Part shown: piece after piece, positions 11,494-12,712 of the stretch | Layout of the letters: every line of letters begins with the position of its first letter | How positions within the stretch are numbered: position 1 is the stretch's first letter | DNA from: DATEPR01 sp036503065 | GTDB lineage: Bacteria > Actinomycetota > Actinomycetes > Mycobacteriales > Pseudonocardiaceae | DNA length: 12,712 nt | Assembly (NCBI GenBank): GCA_036503065.1 | Contig: DASXXM010000591.1 | Coordinates: forward strand, 1-12,712 | Direction: 5' to 3' | Program-made: the position numbers and the translations under genes | The notes under the pieces: model-generated | The model's input: only the letters and a program-made list of their open reading frames with translations | What the model was told of the DNA's origin: nothing | Database searches by the model: none

Positions 11494-12712
11494 ATGACCA
11501 CCATGATCCAGGCCTACCGGTTCGCGCTGGACCCCAGCCCCGAGCAGGACGGGGTACTGCGGTCGCACTGCGGTGCGCAGCGCTACGCGTTCAACTGGGG
11601 ACTGGCTCTGGTCAAGGCCAACCTGGGCCAGCGCGAAGCCGAACGCTCCTACGGCATCCCGGACCCGGAGCTGACCCCGCCAACCAACTGGTCGGCCTAC
11701 AGCCTGCGCAAGACCTGGAACCAGACCAAGGATCAGACCGCGCCATGGTGGCCGGAGAACTCCAAGGAGGCATACTCGTCGGGGTTGGCGAACCTGGCCA
11801 CCGCGCTGGGCAACTGGAACTCCTCCAAGGCCGGCACAAGACGCGGCCCGAAGATCCAATTCCCGCGGTTCAAAGGGAAACACCGGACGCTGTCATGCCG
11901 GTTCACCACCGGTGGCTTCGGCTTGGCCGACACCGACCGGCGGCACGTGAAGCTGCCCCGGATCGGTGTAGTGCGCACCCACGAGTCCACCCGCAAGCTG
12001 GCTCGGCATGTCGAACGCGGCACCGCACGCATCCGCTCGGCCACCCTCACCCACCGGCAGGGCCGCTGGTTCGTGTCGTTCTCCGTGGACATCACCCACG
12101 TTGATCCGCCACCCCTCCGACCGGACACGGTGGTGGGTGTGGACCTGGGGATCAAGTCCCTGGCCGTGGTCTCGACCGGGGAGATAGTGCCGAACCCGAA
12201 ACACCTCGAACACGCCCAGCGGGAGCTGCGGCGTCTGCAACGCAGGGCTGCCCGCCGTAGGGGACCCGACCGGCGCACCCGACAGCAGCCTTCCCAGCGG
12301 TGGCGCCGGACTCAGGCGCGGATCACCCGCCTGCACACGGCGGTGGCCAATGCCCGCCATGACGGGCTACACAAGCTCACCACCCGGCTGGCCGCCACCC
12401 ACGGGACGATCGTGCTGGAAGACCTCCACGTCGCTGCGATGCTCAAAAACCGGTGTCTTGCCCGGCATATCGCCGGGGTCGGCTGGGGTGAGCTGCGCCG
12501 CGAGATCGACTACAAAACCCGCCGGCACGGCGGTCGTCTAGTGGTCGCAGACCGGTGGTATCCCTCGTCCAAGACCTGCTCGAACTGCCACACAGTGAAA
12601 GCCAAACTGCGGCTGTCCGAGCGGATGTTTCACTGCGACCAGTGCGGTTTCACGCTGGATCGTGATCTCAACGCCGCCCGTAACCTCGCGGCGTTGGTGT
12701 CCTCCCACAGTT
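11494..12712 (+). CDS. tnpB: TnpB RNA-guided nuclease (OrfB of IS200/IS605 or IS607), 3' end missing
   Basis: The reading frame is open from the ATG at 11494 to the window edge, 406 codons with no stop or frameshift. The N-terminal wedge begins MIQAYRFALDPSPEQ. The RuvC-like catalytic residues are all present: D217 (VGVDLGIKSLAVV), E309 (TIVLEDLHVAAML) and D391 (LDRDLNAARNL). The zinc finger has C362-x2-C365 and C381-x2-C384 (TCSNCH, HCDQCGF). WYPSSKTCSNC and KNRCLARHIAGVGWGELRR are family hallmarks. TnpB proteins, ancestors of Cas12, cut DNA next to a short target motif using a guide RNA copied from the element's right end. Few residues are likely missing. It could be active, or be kept by the host without transposase. 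A second in-frame ATG at 11503 is possible. Confidence 0.95.
   Translation, partial: MTTMIQAYRFALDPSPEQDGVLRSHCGAQRYAFNWGLALVKANLGQREAERSYGIPDPELTPPTNWSAYSLRKTWNQTKDQTAPWWPENSKEAYSSGLANLATALGNWNSSKAGTRRGPKIQFPRFKGKHRTLSCRFTTGGFGLADTDRRHVKLPRIGVVRTHESTRKLARHVERGTARIRSATLTHRQGRWFVSFSVDITHVDPPPLRPDTVVGVDLGIKSLAVVSTGEIVPNPKHLEHAQRELRRLQRRAARRRGPDRRTRQQPSQRWRRTQARITRLHTAVANARHDGLHKLTTRLAATHGTIVLEDLHVAAMLKNRCLARHIAGVGWGELRREIDYKTRRHGGRLVVADRWYPSSKTCSNCHTVKAKLRLSERMFHCDQCGFTLDRDLNAARNLAALVSSHS

Larger units (their letters stand above)
11420..12712 (+). mobile_element. IS200/IS605- or IS607-type element (tnpB only visible), right end outside
   Basis: The element is recognised by tnpB alone. No tnpA of either the Y1 or serine type lies upstream: the gene before it is an intact lysR, 90 bases away. 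The left boundary must fall somewhere in 11404-11493 but cannot be set. The 3' end, where the guide-RNA scaffold and right end would lie, is outside the window. It may be a non-autonomous IS1341-like element or have lost its transposase. Confidence 0.6.

Noticed and set aside
1..12712. CRISPR arrays, tRNA or rRNA genes, phage attachment sites
   Set aside because: No regularly spaced repeats, no tRNA-like cloverleaf and no rRNA segment were noticed on either strand by reading.

Overview
The window is very GC-rich DNA with NNG/NNC-biased codons and GTG starts. It carries the actinobacterial envelope-stress block sigE-rseA-htrA-tatB next to mrp, which points to a filamentous or nocardioform actinomycete. 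Pseudonocardiales is my best guess, but that placement is inferred from gene order and protein style, not from a search.

Layout. 1-825 (-): a CitE-like CoA-ester lyase that runs off the left edge. 1024-2917 (+): a soluble MgtE-type magnesium-sensor protein, translationally coupled to a two-helix DUF1003 membrane protein. 2925-3404 (-): a MarR regulator. 3522-4679 (+): the Fe-S carrier ATPase Mrp. 4728-8234 (-): the stress block, in transcription order sigE, rseA, htrA, tatB. 8235-8567: a regulatory intergenic region. 8568-9227 (+): an O-methyltransferase like the one divergent from sigE in mycobacteria. 9214-10428 (-): an MFS exporter, divergent from a LysR regulator at 10504-11403 (+). 11494-12712 (+): a TnpB RNA-guided nuclease gene, cut by the right edge.

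How the parts work together. SigE, its zinc-binding anti-sigma factor RseA, the membrane protease HtrA and the Tat component TatB form an envelope-stress unit. A near-perfect ECF promoter (GGGAACA-N16-CGTT) precedes sigE, suggesting autoregulation or control by a related sigma factor. From memory of Mycobacterium tuberculosis Rv1220c-Rv1232c, the order and orientation of OMT, sigE, rseA, htrA, tatB, mrp, DUF1003 and MgtE-like genes are the same, so this is mostly conserved core. The LysR/MFS pair and TnpB look accessory.

The most useful new observations are: (i) six genes that appear to begin a transcript show TANNNT 6-8 nt before the start codon and no Shine-Dalgarno sequence, the signature of leaderless mRNAs, while most other genes have a Shine-Dalgarno; (ii) a perfect inverted repeat exactly fills the 18-bp spacer of the MFS promoter; (iii) the MgtE-like sensor and DUF1003 pair could be a split magnesium-responsive system; (iv) a lone, apparently intact tnpB has a perfect palindrome directly before its start codon. 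I saw no strong evidence for a wholly new multi-gene defence or biosynthetic system.
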